Source of the DNA: UBA8199 sp964507045
Lineage (GTDB): Bacteria; Verrucomicrobiota; Verrucomicrobiia; Limisphaerales; UBA8199
Direction of reading: 5' to 3'
NCBI GenBank assembly: GCA_964507045.1
Contig: CAZDOO010000002.1
Span: 59,653 to 123,652, forward strand
Length of the DNA stretch: 64,000 nt
Below the pieces are notes generated by a model that saw only the letters and a list, made by a program, of their open reading frames with translations, was not told where the DNA came from and searched no databases. Shown here piece after piece: positions 7,136 through 16,416 of the stretch (within the stretch, counting starts at the first letter, position 1; each line of letters starts with the position of its first letter). The translations under genes and the position numbers were made by a program.

Positions 7136-9391
7136 ATGAAGACGCTTCAAGCTCAATTCGGGCAATGGCTCCCGGGGACGGCGGCGAAGTGGCGGTGTGC
7201 GGCGCTGGTCATCGGCTGGCTGCTGCCGGCCGGGCTGGCGCTGGCGCAGCCGGATTACCCCCCGGCGCATTGGGTGCCGGCGACCAACTGCACGAAGTAT
7301 TACACCGAAGGCTACGGCCACAACTTCTGCGTGATTCACGATATGGAGGGCTACTACTGGACCAGCATCTCCTACCTCAATCGCTGTGACATTTCGGCCA
7401 GCATCCATTACCTGGCCAACGGCCTGCAAAACGGCAACGATTCGCTGGGGCACAGTGAGAACCGGCCGGGCGATCCCGTCGCCGGGGACCTCACCCAGTC
7501 CGTGCGCGAGCAGGACTACGCGTGGCACGCGAGGTGTTGGAACCGGTATATGTTCGGCACGGAGCATGAGGGCTTCGTCAGCAGCCCGGTTTGGTACTCC
7601 GAGGCGATGTACCAGGCCTCCGCGCTGCTGCACAAGCACCTGTGCGACGCCTGGGGCATTCCCAAGGATCGGAATCACATCATCGGACACGACGAGAAGA
7701 AGAACGCGAACTGGGTGACCTGGATGAACACCAACTGGCCGGCGATTGACCCCACCTGCAACTCGCACACCGATCCCGGTCAGTATTGGAATTGGAGCCG
7801 CTTCCTGGCGCTGATCCTCAGGGCCGGGCCCAACATCACCTCCCAGCCGCAAAGCCTCGCGGTCAACCCCGGCAGCAATGCGACCTTCAGTGTGACCGCC
7901 ACCGGCTACGGTCTGCTTACCTACCAATGGCGCTTCAACGGGACCAACCTCACCGATGCCACCGCGACGAATTACACCCGGGCCGGCGCGCAGGATAGCG
8001 ACGCCGGGAGCTACTCCGTGCTCGTGAGCGACACCAACGGAACCACGCTCAGTCTCGATGCGGTGCTGACCATTAATACGCTTCCCGTCATCACCAACCA
8101 GCCGCAAGACCAGGTGGTTGGGGTCGGGCAAACCGCCACGTTCAGCGTGGGGCTGTCGGGTACCGAGCCCTTCAGTTACCAGTGGCAGTTTCAGGGCTAT
8201 CCGCTGGCCGAGGCCACGAATTCATTCTACGCGCAGACCAACGCCCGGAGCAGCCACGTCGGGGCGTACTCGGTGGTTGTGAGCAACGGCCTGGGGTGGG
8301 TGGTCAGCTCCAATGCGAGCTTGATTCTCATGCAGGACGCCGTGCTGGGCGACAACACGTTTGGCCAGGGCAGCGCCTTTGTCGGCTCGACGGACCTGGT
8401 CGCGGTCGCTGCGGGGGCCTGGCACAACCTGGGACTGCGCGCCGACGGTACGGTGGTGGCCTGGGGAAACAATTCGAGCCAGCAGGCGGAAGTGCCGCCG
8501 GGAACTCGGGACGCGTTAGCCATCGCCGCCGGGGGCTATCACAGCCTGGCGATCCGGGCCAATGGGACCGTGGCGGCGTGGGGGGCGGACGATTACGGGC
8601 AGACGAACGTGCCGGCGGGTTTGAAGGGGGTGGTCGGTATTGCGGCGGGGACATGGCATAGCGTGGCGCTGCGGGCTGATGGCACGGTAACGGCCTGGGG
8701 GGACAACAGTCTTGGGCAGACCAGCGTGCCGGCCGGCTTGAGCAAGGTGCTGGCGGTGGCGGCGGGCGGCAATCACACGCTGGCTTTGAAGACCAACGGC
8801 ACCGTGGTTGCGTGGGGCGAGAACACGGGGGCGGAGGGGGGTGTGACGGGGCAGTCGGTGGTGCCGTGGGATTTGACGAATGTGGTGGCAATCGGGGCGG
8901 GTGCCTATCACAGCCTGGCGGTGAGGGGGGATGGAACCGTGCTGGCGTGGGGTGACAACTCGCAGGGGCAATGCGAGGTGCCGGCGGGGTTGAGCAACGT
9001 GGTGGCGGTCGTGGGCGGAGGCGCTCATAGTGTGGCGCTGCAGGCGGACGGCACCGTCATCGCCTGGGGTGAAGGCTGGAATGGGCAGTGTGCGGTGCCG
9101 GCGGGATTAGCGCCGGCGTCGGGAGTGGCGGCGGGGGACGCTCACACGGTTGTGCTGCTGGCGGACAGCCTGCCGGTGCCGAAACTGCTTCAGCCTGTCC
9201 GGCAAGGCGGTTGCTTCAGCGCGCTGATTCAGACATTGAGCCGCCGAAGCTACGCCTTGGAATACGAAGATGCGCTGAGCGCGAGCAACTGGACAGCGCT
9301 CTCCACTAACGCCGGCAACGGTGCGCTGCGGGTGTTGAGCGATCCGGCCGCCGGGCCGGCGCAGAGGTTCTATCGCCTGCGGCAGTGGTGA
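7136..9391 (+). CDS. Secreted N-acetylmuramoyl-L-alanine amidase with Ig-like and RCC1-like repeats
   Basis: 751 aa. Starting at ATG 7136 gives a clear signal peptide (CAALVIGWLLPAGLALAQP); ATG 7097 is an alternative. Residues ~45-230 are an Amidase_2 (T7-lysozyme/PGRP) fold with zinc-ligand candidates FCVIHDMEG, GTEHEG and IIGHDEKK, ending in TDPGQYWNWSRFL. Two Ig-like domains follow (~232-315, ~320-400; each with TYQWRFNG/SYQWQFQG and SYSVLVSD). Then come about seven RCC1/BNR-like 'VAAGAWHNLGLRADGTVVAWG' repeats of ~35 residues predicting a beta-propeller, and a short C-terminal module. The amidase core predicts peptidoglycan cleavage; the repeats likely bind carbohydrate or protein surfaces. 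Confidence 0.85.
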   Translation: MKTLQAQFGQWLPGTAAKWRCAALVIGWLLPAGLALAQPDYPPAHWVPATNCTKYYTEGYGHNFCVIHDMEGYYWTSISYLNRCDISASIHYLANGLQNGNDSLGHSENRPGDPVAGDLTQSVREQDYAWHARCWNRYMFGTEHEGFVSSPVWYSEAMYQASALLHKHLCDAWGIPKDRNHIIGHDEKKNANWVTWMNTNWPAIDPTCNSHTDPGQYWNWSRFLALILRAGPNITSQPQSLAVNPGSNATFSVTATGYGLLTYQWRFNGTNLTDATATNYTRAGAQDSDAGSYSVLVSDTNGTTLSLDAVLTINTLPVITNQPQDQVVGVGQTATFSVGLSGTEPFSYQWQFQGYPLAEATNSFYAQTNARSSHVGAYSVVVSNGLGWVVSSNASLILMQDAVLGDNTFGQGSAFVGSTDLVAVAAGAWHNLGLRADGTVVAWGNNSSQQAEVPPGTRDALAIAAGGYHSLAIRANGTVAAWGADDYGQTNVPAGLKGVVGIAAGTWHSVALRADGTVTAWGDNSLGQTSVPAGLSKVLAVAAGGNHTLALKTNGTVVAWGENTGAEGGVTGQSVVPWDLTNVVAIGAGAYHSLAVRGDGTVLAWGDNSQGQCEVPAGLSNVVAVVGGGAHSVALQADGTVIAWGEGWNGQCAVPAGLAPASGVAAGDAHTVVLLADSLPVPKLLQPVRQGGCFSALIQTLSRRSYALEYEDALSASNWTALSTNAGNGALRVLSDPAAGPAQRFYRLRQW

Positions 9392-9476
9392 GCGCAGTCG
9401 GGGAAGGCCGGGGGGCGTCCGGTTGCGAGTCTGCGGGAGCAGGCGGTCCCGGCAGGGACAGGTGTGGGGCGCCAGG

Positions 9477-9890
9477 TTACGCCGGGGGCGTCTTCTCGGC
9501 TGATCGCAAGGCCTCGGCAACGATATCCAGCAGCTTCTGCTTTGCAAACGGCTTGGGGAGGAAAGTGTAGGCGCCGACCGCAGCGGCACTTTCGATGATC
9601 TTGGATGGTTCCAGTGCCGAAACCACGATGATCAATGGTATCGCCTTGCCCTGGTTGAGCCGCCGCAGCCAGGCAGCCACGCTGAACCCATCCCAGGAAT
9701 CGTCGGGCGAGTTCTTGGCCAGTTGGACGTCCAGGGTGACCAGGTCCGGCTCCAGTTCCCGGGCAGTCGTGACCGCAGTGGCTCCGTCCTGGGCGGTGGC
9801 GACTTCGTAGCCTGCGGATCTGAGAGCATCGGCGATCAGCTTTTGCGTGACCTTATCATCTTCGACTACCAATATTTTCTTAGCATTCAT
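9477..9890 (-). CDS. Single-domain response regulator (CheY-like)
   Basis: 137 aa from ATG 9890. The receiver fold is complete: acidic pair in VVEDDK (residues 10-12), phospho-acceptor Asp54 in VTLDVQL, Thr/Ser in VVSALEP and Lys in FLPKPF. An unusual loop (AKNSPDDSWDGFS) lengthens the segment after the phospho-Asp. There is no output domain, so it would act by protein-protein contact. No kinase is adjacent; the nearest in the window is at 38.1-39.2 kb. Confidence 0.85.
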   Translation of the reverse strand: MNAKKILVVEDDKVTQKLIADALRSAGYEVATAQDGATAVTTARELEPDLVTLDVQLAKNSPDDSWDGFSVAAWLRRLNQGKAIPLIIVVSALEPSKIIESAAAVGAYTFLPKPFAKQKLLDIVAEALRSAEKTPPA

Positions 9891-9968
9891 ACGCGCGGTG
9901 GACTGGGCGCCAACTTGCGGATTGTGACCCCCAAAGGCGCCGGAAGTCAATGCTGCCCTTTCGGAGTC

Positions 9969-10091
9969 CAGCAATTCTCATTTTGGCGCTCCAGACCCGT
10001 TTGGTGTCCACCCTTTAGGGTGTTGGGGGGCCTCAGACACCCTAAAGGGTGGACACCAAACGCCGCCTGGCAGGCATAATGAGAATTGCTG
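9969..10091. repeat. 123-bp imperfect palindrome
   Basis: Outer arms CAGCAATTCTCATT (9969) and AATGAGAATTGCTG (ends 10091), and inner arms CGTTTGGTGTCCACCCTTTA, then GGGTGT, with its exact complement, make one long cruciform-capable element. The remainder of the 487-bp gap up to 10378 shows no other signal that I can support. Confidence 0.8.
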
Positions 10092-10377
10092 TTCAGAGTC
10101 GGCGGCGTCGCGTTGGCCGGGACCGCTTGGTTGTGTCCAGAGTCAAAGCACTCTGTCCTGTTTGCGCTGGTGCCGATGCGCCGGCATTCCAGGGATGGAT
10201 ACAAAGGCCAGGGGGGTTTCGGCACTCCAATTGCTGCCAATCCCGGCAGCTATCAATCAACAGCCCCAGATTAGAGCCTTGCGGTTGGCTGCGGGAACCG
10301 AGCCGGTGCCGGGTATCTGCGGACTGATTGACAGAACCAACATGGCACAGTTTATCGGCAGATTTGAGGATAAGACT

Positions 10378-11583
10378 ATGAGCGCATCAATTCTGAAAGC
10401 AACACGGCAACACAGAGCTGCCAGAGCGGGAGTTTTATTGGCGGCATGGCTTTGGGCGGCCCTGGCGGCTCAGGCTGCTACCCCGACCTATTATTGGGAT
10501 GTCAACGACGCCGGCGATGGGGCGGGCGATCCGGTGGACGGAGACTGGTATATTAACACCGCATGCTGGACATCGGATTCCTGGGGAACCAGTGCCACGT
10601 TCCCCTACGCGGAGCGGGCCAACCTGATTTTTGCCGCCAACGGGGACTCCCCCTGGTATGCCACCCCTGACTACACAGTGACGGTTCTCTGGAGCGCGCC
10701 GGTCAGCGACCTTCAGTTTAAGGATGGGAATTGCACGCTGGCCACCCCCGCGCCCAATTACCTGGAAAAGGATACCCCCTTCATTTCCGTAGTGGGCGAA
10801 GGCGAGACCGCCACCATCAATTCCATCATTGCCAGCGCGACGGGGACCTCGAACGGCATCACCAAGTTCGCGTTTGGGACCTTGGTGCTGGGCTGCACCA
10901 ACACCTACCGCGGCCCGACCACCATCGAGGGTGGAGTTTTGCGCCTCGGGGCGCCGCAGGTGCTGCCGTCTGCCAGCAAGCTGGTGCTTGCCGGCGGAGA
11001 TACACGCCCGGATGCCGGCTACAGCAGCACACTGCCGACGTTTGATACCGATGGCCACAGCCAGACCCTGGGGCCGCTGAGCTTGACGGGGCCTTATACG
11101 AACCTGGTTCATTCGATAGACTTTGGCCAGGGCGCCAGCGCCCTGTCTTTTGCCGACAGCCACACGCAGGACTGGGGTGGAATCATTCTGCGCATTGTTA
11201 ACTACAGTCCGGGATTGGATTCGCTGCGGTTTGGCACCAATAGCGGCGGTCTGACGGCGGCGCAGCTCCAACTGATGCGCTTTGCGGACTTCCTCGATGT
11301 GCCTGGGAGGATTGACGCCAATGGCTATGTCACACCCTTGCCTCCGCCTACCCTGTCCATCGCAGTCGGAGGTCCGACGACCAGGATCATAAGCTGGGAT
11401 GCGATCAGCGGACGCAACTACAACCTGCAGTACAAGACAAGCCCGGCCGATGCCTACTGGGTTACCAACGCGATCCTCGATGTTGTGGCCACCAGCGCAA
11501 TTGCTGCTTACACCAATAATGTCGGCACCAACGCCCAGCGCTGCTACCGTGTCCGCCTGCAGCCAATCTCGTCGGGGACGTAA
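10378..11583 (+). CDS. Secreted protein with autotransporter-type beta-strand repeat
   Basis: 401 aa from ATG 10378, preceded by GAGGATAAGACT. A signal peptide is evident (LLAAWLWAALAAQAA). Around residue 165 the sequence FGTLVLGCTNTYRGPTTIEG, then GVLRLG, is the PATR (autotransporter-associated beta strand repeat) motif, which in Verrucomicrobiota occurs in secreted, non-autotransporter proteins. The C-terminal ~65 residues (ISWDAISGRNYNLQYKTS) resemble the small beta-sandwich that ends many such proteins. No catalytic motif; likely a surface or matrix protein. Confidence 0.75.
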   Translation: MSASILKATRQHRAARAGVLLAAWLWAALAAQAATPTYYWDVNDAGDGAGDPVDGDWYINTACWTSDSWGTSATFPYAERANLIFAANGDSPWYATPDYTVTVLWSAPVSDLQFKDGNCTLATPAPNYLEKDTPFISVVGEGETATINSIIASATGTSNGITKFAFGTLVLGCTNTYRGPTTIEGGVLRLGAPQVLPSASKLVLAGGDTRPDAGYSSTLPTFDTDGHSQTLGPLSLTGPYTNLVHSIDFGQGASALSFADSHTQDWGGIILRIVNYSPGLDSLRFGTNSGGLTAAQLQLMRFADFLDVPGRIDANGYVTPLPPPTLSIAVGGPTTRIISWDAISGRNYNLQYKTSPADAYWVTNAILDVVATSAIAAYTNNVGTNAQRCYRVRLQPISSGT

Positions 11584-11602
11584 TCTTCAGACCTCTGCCC
11601 GC

Positions 11603-12490
11603 CTAATTGCGGCTCAGCACGGTTTCCCGGCCGGCGGGGAGCAACCGTTGCGTCCAGTCGGCGGTGTTGGTCTTGGCCACCCAGAACGCTTCGCCCACGC
11701 TCAGCATCGGCGTGCCGGCCGTCCACCGGCCATTCTCATACGGGTGCAACGTGTAGGCCTGCTTCTCCCGGTCGAACAAATGGATCACATCCCCTTCCGC
11801 GATGGGGAATTCCAGATCCTCCACCAGGCTGCCCGGGCGGGGCAGGGGTGAGCTGCGAATCGAGAAGCCGGAAGCAACCGGCAACGACACGCTTTGGGTT
11901 GGGACCTCGCCGGTGAAGCAGACTGAGCGGTAATCCATGGTGGGATTGAGGAAGATCGCGCCTTCGCCCGGCATGAGCTGCTCGATGGGGTTGGTCCACT
12001 GTCCAAACTTCACGGTGTTCTCGACCAGGCGGAACAACTGCGGATCAAACCGGTTGAGCGTTGTGCCATCCGGCCAGTCCTTGAATAACTTGCCGACGAT
12101 ATTGGTCGGCGCGTCCAGCGGGTTGGCGATCATCGAGAAGCCCGGGGGCAGCGTGAGCGATACGTAGCCCAGCACATTGGAGAACTGGGCGTGGCCCGCC
12201 TGCAGCCGGTAAAACTGGTAGCTGTGCCTGGAGGCACGCACATCCGCGTAGCTGCTGAGCGCCCCGCTGGCAATCCCGTTGAGCACCGGGCTCCAACTTT
12301 GCAGATTGGTGGAAGATTGAACCACGAACGGGGTGCCTTTGGCCAGGTGCGCCATGAACTGAAAGGTGCCATTAGGGAGCCGGGTCGCATCGGTGAGAAC
12401 CGGCGCCGGGCTTTGCTCGTTGCGCTTGCCCCCGAAAAGCGCGCTATTCGCACCGATCCGTCTTATCAGCGTATCCAGTTTCATCGTCAT
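11603..12490 (-). CDS. Hypothetical protein with paired beta-rich modules
   Basis: 295 aa. The first half contains the phrase KGTPFVVQSSTNLQSWSPVL, then FYRLQAGH, the short C-terminal beta module ('QSSTNL..W..v', 'FYRL') repeatedly seen in Verrucomicrobiota secreted proteins. The second half holds two related segments, PPGFSMIANPLDAP and ASGFSIRSSPLPRP, each followed by an ~80-residue unit, indicating an internal duplication. No signal peptide is obvious in the first 30 residues (MTMKLDTLIRRIG). Function unknown. Confidence 0.65.
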   Translation of the reverse strand: MTMKLDTLIRRIGANSALFGGKRNEQSPAPVLTDATRLPNGTFQFMAHLAKGTPFVVQSSTNLQSWSPVLNGIASGALSSYADVRASRHSYQFYRLQAGHAQFSNVLGYVSLTLPPGFSMIANPLDAPTNIVGKLFKDWPDGTTLNRFDPQLFRLVENTVKFGQWTNPIEQLMPGEGAIFLNPTMDYRSVCFTGEVPTQSVSLPVASGFSIRSSPLPRPGSLVEDLEFPIAEGDVIHLFDREKQAYTLHPYENGRWTAGTPMLSVGEAFWVAKTNTADWTQRLLPAGRETVLSRN

Positions 12491-12677
12491 GCAAATGAAT
12501 TAGCCAATTGCCTGCCAATGGGACACTTTCTCAGTTGTGATAAACGAGTGCCGATGCCCCACCCGGGAGGCCCGTAATAAGTGAGCGGCGTCCTGTCTAG
12601 TTTTTAGACAGTGAGCCTATTAAGCGCCAACGTGTCCTCCCATGTCCGCCCCTCTCTGCTGGCTTACCTCACCGTCA

Positions 12678-12746
12678 CCTCACCGTATCCTCACCGTAGT
12701 ACCTCTGATAGCCTATCAGAGGTACTACGGTGAGGATACGGTGAGG
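12678..12746. repeat. Palindrome family A, copy 2
   Basis: 34-nt perfect arms (12678-12711 and 12713-12746) with a one-base loop. The arms are CCTCACCGTAT + CCTCACCGTAG + TACCTCTGATAG, the same 11-bp modular design as copy 1. It occupies the 362-bp gap upstream of the LysR gene; a small TGTCTA/TAGACA hairpin lies at 12594-12610. Confidence 0.85.
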
Positions 12747-12853
12747 ATGCGGCGGGGCTACGGAGATGCGCTGGTGGATTTCGGCGTTGCCGCGCGCGGC
12801 GCTTTGGCGCAAGCTGGCGTTCGTCAGGACATCAACCGCAATCGGCCAAGCTC

Positions 12854-13726
12854 ATGAATATTCACCATCTGGAACTGTTTTACTATGTGGCCCGCCATGG
12901 CGGCATTACCGAGGCGGTGCGGAACATACCCTATGGCATTCAGCAGCCGGCGGTAAGCGGACAGGTGGCCCAGTTGGAGGAATACCTGGGGGTGACGCTA
13001 TTTCAGCGGCGGCCTTTCGCGCTCACACCCGCCGGCGAGAAACTGTATCAGTTTATCGAGCCGTTCTTCGCCAACCTGGACCTGATCGCGGGTGAATTGC
13101 AGGGGGGCAAGGAGCGGCAGATTCGGATCGGCGCCACCACGATCGTGCTGCGCGACCATTTGCCGGAGGTGTTTCAAAACGTGCGCAAGCGGTTTCCCGG
13201 CCTCAGAATCGCCTTGCGCGAGGGCTACCCCCAGGAGTTCGAGAGCCTGCTTCAGAAAGGCGAGCTGGACCTGGCGGTAACGGCGGTGGAGAAGAAGCCC
13301 GCCGCCGGCCTGCGCTCGGTCGCGCTGGTCGAGCTGCCGCTGGTCCTGCTGGTCGAGCAGAGCAGCCCGGTGACGGCGGCGGACCAGCTTTGGCGGCGCG
13401 ATAAGATCGAGGAGCCGCTCATTTGCCTGCCGGTGGTGGAGGCCATCTCCAGGAATTTCCAGCAGGGACTCACCCGGCTGGGCGTGGACTGGTTCCCCAG
13501 CCTCGAGGTCAGCTCAGTTCATCTCATCGAGACCTATGTCGCGAACGGGTTCGGCATTGGCCTGTCGGTGCAGGTGCCCAAGGCCAAGCTCTTGCCCAGG
13601 GTGCGCGCTGTGCCGCTGCCGGACTTTCCGCCGATTGTTCTCGGGGTGCTCTGGCGGGGAAAGACCTCCGCGCTGCTCCAGGCGTTCCTCGACGAGCTGC
13701 AACTCCGCGCGAAACGCTTCGCCTGA
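12854..13726 (+). CDS. LysR-family transcriptional regulator
   Basis: 290 aa, family-typical. The N-terminal winged HTH (residues 1-65) reads MNIHHLELFYYVARHGGITE and then QQPAVSGQVAQLEEYLGVTL, FQRRPFALTPAGEKL. Residues ~90-285 form the LysR substrate-binding domain (IRIGATTIVLRDHLPEVF). The family binds small ligands and controls neighbouring or divergent genes; no obvious metabolic partner is adjacent (an FlbD-like gene lies 59 nt downstream). Target unknown. Confidence 0.92.
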   Translation: MNIHHLELFYYVARHGGITEAVRNIPYGIQQPAVSGQVAQLEEYLGVTLFQRRPFALTPAGEKLYQFIEPFFANLDLIAGELQGGKERQIRIGATTIVLRDHLPEVFQNVRKRFPGLRIALREGYPQEFESLLQKGELDLAVTAVEKKPAAGLRSVALVELPLVLLVEQSSPVTAADQLWRRDKIEEPLICLPVVEAISRNFQQGLTRLGVDWFPSLEVSSVHLIETYVANGFGIGLSVQVPKAKLLPRVRAVPLPDFPPIVLGVLWRGKTSALLQAFLDELQLRAKRFA

Positions 13727-13785
13727 AACGGCGGCGGCGAAACAAGCTTGTAAAGGTTCCCCCGGCTGGCAGAGTGCAGTCTGTT

Positions 13786-14013
13786 ATGCCCCTGATCAAG
13801 CTAAGCCGCATCAATAAGGGTGGAGATATCGTTGTGAACAGCGACTACATCCAGTTCATCGAGGTGGAATCCAAGTCCACCACCGTCCACATGGCTGGCA
13901 ACCTTCTTTTCTCCGTGGAAGAGCCGCTTGATTCCATCGCCATCAAGATTGAATCGCTCGCGACCGCCCGGATCAAGAATGCCATCCAGCAAAGCGGGCT
14001 GACCGGCCGCTAG
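13786..14013 (+). CDS. FlbD-like small protein
   Basis: 75 aa from ATG 13786. MPLIKLSRINKGGDIVVNSD, then YIQFIEVESKSTTVHMAGN, follows the FlbD (PF06289) pattern 'MI.LTrlnG..fvvN...IE.ie...dT.ItL..G.k..V.E'. FlbD genes usually sit in flagellar loci; none is visible here, but a type IV pilus locus begins 1.9 kb away. The last 4 nt overlap the 3' end of the convergent NlpC-like gene. Confidence 0.7.
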   Translation: MPLIKLSRINKGGDIVVNSDYIQFIEVESKSTTVHMAGNLLFSVEEPLDSIAIKIESLATARIKNAIQQSGLTGR

Positions 14014-15335
14014 CGCGGTTGATTGAACGGCTGGTGGCGGTGGAAATAGACGGGGCGCAGGGCGGCGTCGTGCGGATAACGGGCCAGGAGGTCGTCCAGT
14101 TTCATCAGCATCCAGGGCTGCCGGTCATTGCCGCCGTTCTTGGTAAAGACCACGTCATCGGCAACATAGACAGCGGCGTGAACCGGCAGATTATCCGGGC
14201 GGAGGAAGAGCACCACGTCGCCGAAGGCAGGCTGGGCAACCGGGGAGTAGTCCGTAGTCAATTCACTCTGCCAAACCGCCGGGTTGTAATAGCGGTCGTC
14301 CGGCGGGTCGCGGAAGAAGTTCATGGCCGTCCAATAACAGTCGGTCGCGGGCGTGGCCGGGTCCGGCAGGGGATAGGTATTCAGCCGTTTGCGCGCGAAC
14401 TGCGGCAAGAGCTGGGCGATGTCAATTGCCGCCCCGCCCGGCACATCGGTGAGGGATTCGAGCATGGGCTGGATGTCCTTGGCGCGCCAGATGCCCTTCC
14501 AATAGGCCGTCAGCGCGGTGACGTCGGTATCGGCTGTAACCCGCAGTTTCATCAGGAGGGTGGCGTTGCGGGACAGGGTTTTCACCAGGCGGCGGCGTTC
14601 GGCCACCGTGGGAATCTGCGCGAACACTTCGGGCAGGTCGGAGAAACAAAGGGATTGGCCGCGCAGGTACACCAATCGCTTGACCAGGGCGATGGTGGCG
14701 TCGCTCAGGCCGCTGTGCCAAAACCACGCCTCGAAACCGCCCTGCCGAAACGTGTAGGGCCACATCTGAAAGTCATTGCGCCCGTCCTGCGCGAGGGTCT
14801 TGTAGAGCTGCGTTCGCGCCGGTGAACTGAGCTCCAGAATCAGCCGGGGACTGGGCGTGACGACCACGCCGTTGGTTGCTTCGCTCCAGATGGCCGGGTT
14901 CGACAGTTCTGCGCGCTGGGCTGGCGTAAGGTCGCAAGCCTTAAATAGCCTGGCGACCTGTTCCGGGGTATGGCCGCCAAAGACCCAGCGGGTCTTCTCG
15001 AAGGTGCGGTCGTCCACGGGCACGAACTCGTCGGGAGGCTCGATCGTGATCCGAATGTATTCCAGATTGCCCCAGGGACCGGGGTGGCCGTGGAGCACGG
15101 GATCGAGGTATGCGGAAGCGCGGACATTAGGCCGGCGGTGGGGTTGGGGCTGAACCGCGGCGCCGGACTGGCGGAGGTGCAGCATCAGCCAACCCAGCAG
15201 CAGGAACTGCAGCACGCACAGCCCCAGCAGCAGCCGGCCCGAGCGAATGGCCAGGAGGCTCGCCCGCGCCGGCGGGCGGCTGGTTTCCGCGGCAGGTTCG
15301 CCGCTCTCAGCCTGGTTGATATTCGGTTCGGCCAT
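14010..15335 (-). CDS. Membrane-anchored protein with C-terminal NlpC/P60-like domain
   Basis: 441 aa. Residues ~30-55 (SGRLLLGLCVLQFLLLGWLM) are a single TM anchor, the rest periplasmic. The last ~110 residues have a cysteine-peptidase-like layout: DCYWTAMNFF (Cys ~333), FGDVVLFLRPDN, then VHAAVYVADDVVFTKNG (His ~386), matching the NlpC/P60 order Cys - 'GDlvff' - 'HvgiY.g...i.'. The ~280-residue middle has no recognised family. Likely a peptidoglycan- or amide-cleaving enzyme; the assignment is by motif only. Confidence 0.55.
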   Translation of the reverse strand: MAEPNINQAESGEPAAETSRPPARASLLAIRSGRLLLGLCVLQFLLLGWLMLHLRQSGAAVQPQPHRRPNVRASAYLDPVLHGHPGPWGNLEYIRITIEPPDEFVPVDDRTFEKTRWVFGGHTPEQVARLFKACDLTPAQRAELSNPAIWSEATNGVVVTPSPRLILELSSPARTQLYKTLAQDGRNDFQMWPYTFRQGGFEAWFWHSGLSDATIALVKRLVYLRGQSLCFSDLPEVFAQIPTVAERRRLVKTLSRNATLLMKLRVTADTDVTALTAYWKGIWRAKDIQPMLESLTDVPGGAAIDIAQLLPQFARKRLNTYPLPDPATPATDCYWTAMNFFRDPPDDRYYNPAVWQSELTTDYSPVAQPAFGDVVLFLRPDNLPVHAAVYVADDVVFTKNGGNDRQPWMLMKLDDLLARYPHDAALRPVYFHRHQPFNQPR

Positions 15336-15511
15336 ACAACGTACGCTTGCAACAAATGCCTATTCTCATCTTTTCCGGCCCACATACATACCCGAGACGC
15401 GGGAGGTTCGCAAAAAGAATGCCGGAGGCCTGGGCGCCCATGCGGTCTCCGGCGCTGCTTGCAGGGACAGTGCCGGCCGAGTTCGCCACAAGGAGGGCAG
15501 GGGAGACGTGC

Positions 15512-15638
15512 GTGTTTAGCGGAGTGCGCCCGTCCCCGGGCGCAGCAACAACCGCCTACTCCGGAGCCGCTGAAGCTGTGCCTTGCTTGATCTCCGGGTT
15601 GCTGCGCCCGGGGACGGGCGCACTCCGAGGCTAAACAC
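15512..15638. repeat. 127-bp palindrome
   Basis: Left arm TGTTTAGCGGAGTGCGCCCG, then TCCCCGGGCGCAGCAA; the right arm is its complement with a one-base bulge, ending GCTAAACA. It lies in the 592-bp gap 5' to the pseudopilin operon, upstream of its sigma-54-like element. No gene is supported in this gap. Confidence 0.8.
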
Positions 15639-15851
15639 ATACGGGGAGACACTGCTGTCCCATCTTGTGACACCCGCGCGGAGACTGAAGTGTGCCGGGG
15701 ATTCAGCTTGCTTCAGGTTGCGGGGCTGCCGCCTGGTTGGTGCGAGTGGTGGGGAGGCGGGTCCTGCGCGGCGCTGAGACAGATTCTCGGTCTGCGCCCG
15801 GTAGGCGAGGACCAGGCTTCGGGGATCCGCTCCAATGCGCCGCGGGCGGTT

Positions 15852-15867
15852 TGGCAGTGGACTTGCT
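15852..15867 (+). promoter_or_regulatory. Sigma-54 (-24/-12) promoter candidate, pseudopilin operon
   Basis: TGGCAGTGGACTTGCT carries GG at -24 and TTGC at -12 with the obligatory spacing (consensus TGGCAC-N5-TTGCW, one mismatch). The first gene starts ~60 nt downstream. Sequence match only. Confidence 0.5.
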
Positions 15868-15927
15868 TGTAAACGGGCACATAGCCACAACTGAATTAAG
15901 CAAACAGATGAAGGCGCGCCTTCTGAT

Positions 15928-16416
15928 GTGAATATCGTTATGCACTTGGCAGATTTACCCGGGCCTCGCGGATCGAAAGCGCGGAGGACCGGCTTCACGT
16001 TGGTAGAGGTGGTGGTGTGTATCTTCATCACCATGGTCCTGCTTGGCGGGATCCTCCTTTCCTACGTTCAAGCCTCCTACCGGGCCGAGTGGACCGGCTA
16101 CTCGCTGGCGGCCCAGGCGCTCGCCGCGCAGCAACTGGAGCACGCGAAAGCCGCGGTCTGGGACACCCAGCAGACGCCGATAAACGACGAAATCTGTTAC
16201 ATGGCCACCAATCCGCCCATCCGCGCGCTGCTGGACCTCCCGGTCGCCGGCACAAACTTTGTCTATGCGACGATCTATACCACCCCCACGCTAATTGTGC
16301 ATGGGACGGTGTACAGCAACTACATGGTCAGAGTGGATGCGGTATGGCCTTTCCGTTGGAAGAACCAGACCGTCCTCTTTACCAACACCGTCGCCTGCTA
16401 TTACGGGCCCGATTGA
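15928..16416 (+). CDS. Type IV pilin-like (pseudopilin) protein
   Basis: 162 aa. The class III leader ends RRTG|FTLVEVVVCIFITMVL: prepilin peptidase would cut after Gly22, leaving N-methyl Phe and Glu at +5, followed by the hydrophobic assembly helix. The remainder is a short globular domain. GTG 15928 is taken as start; ATG 15940 in frame also keeps the leader. It is the first gene of a unit whose next start overlaps this stop by one base. Probably a minor pilin or PulG/PulI-like pseudopilin. Confidence 0.8.
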   Translation: MNIVMHLADLPGPRGSKARRTGFTLVEVVVCIFITMVLLGGILLSYVQASYRAEWTGYSLAAQALAAQQLEHAKAAVWDTQQTPINDEICYMATNPPIRALLDLPVAGTNFVYATIYTTPTLIVHGTVYSNYMVRVDAVWPFRWKNQTVLFTNTVACYYGPD

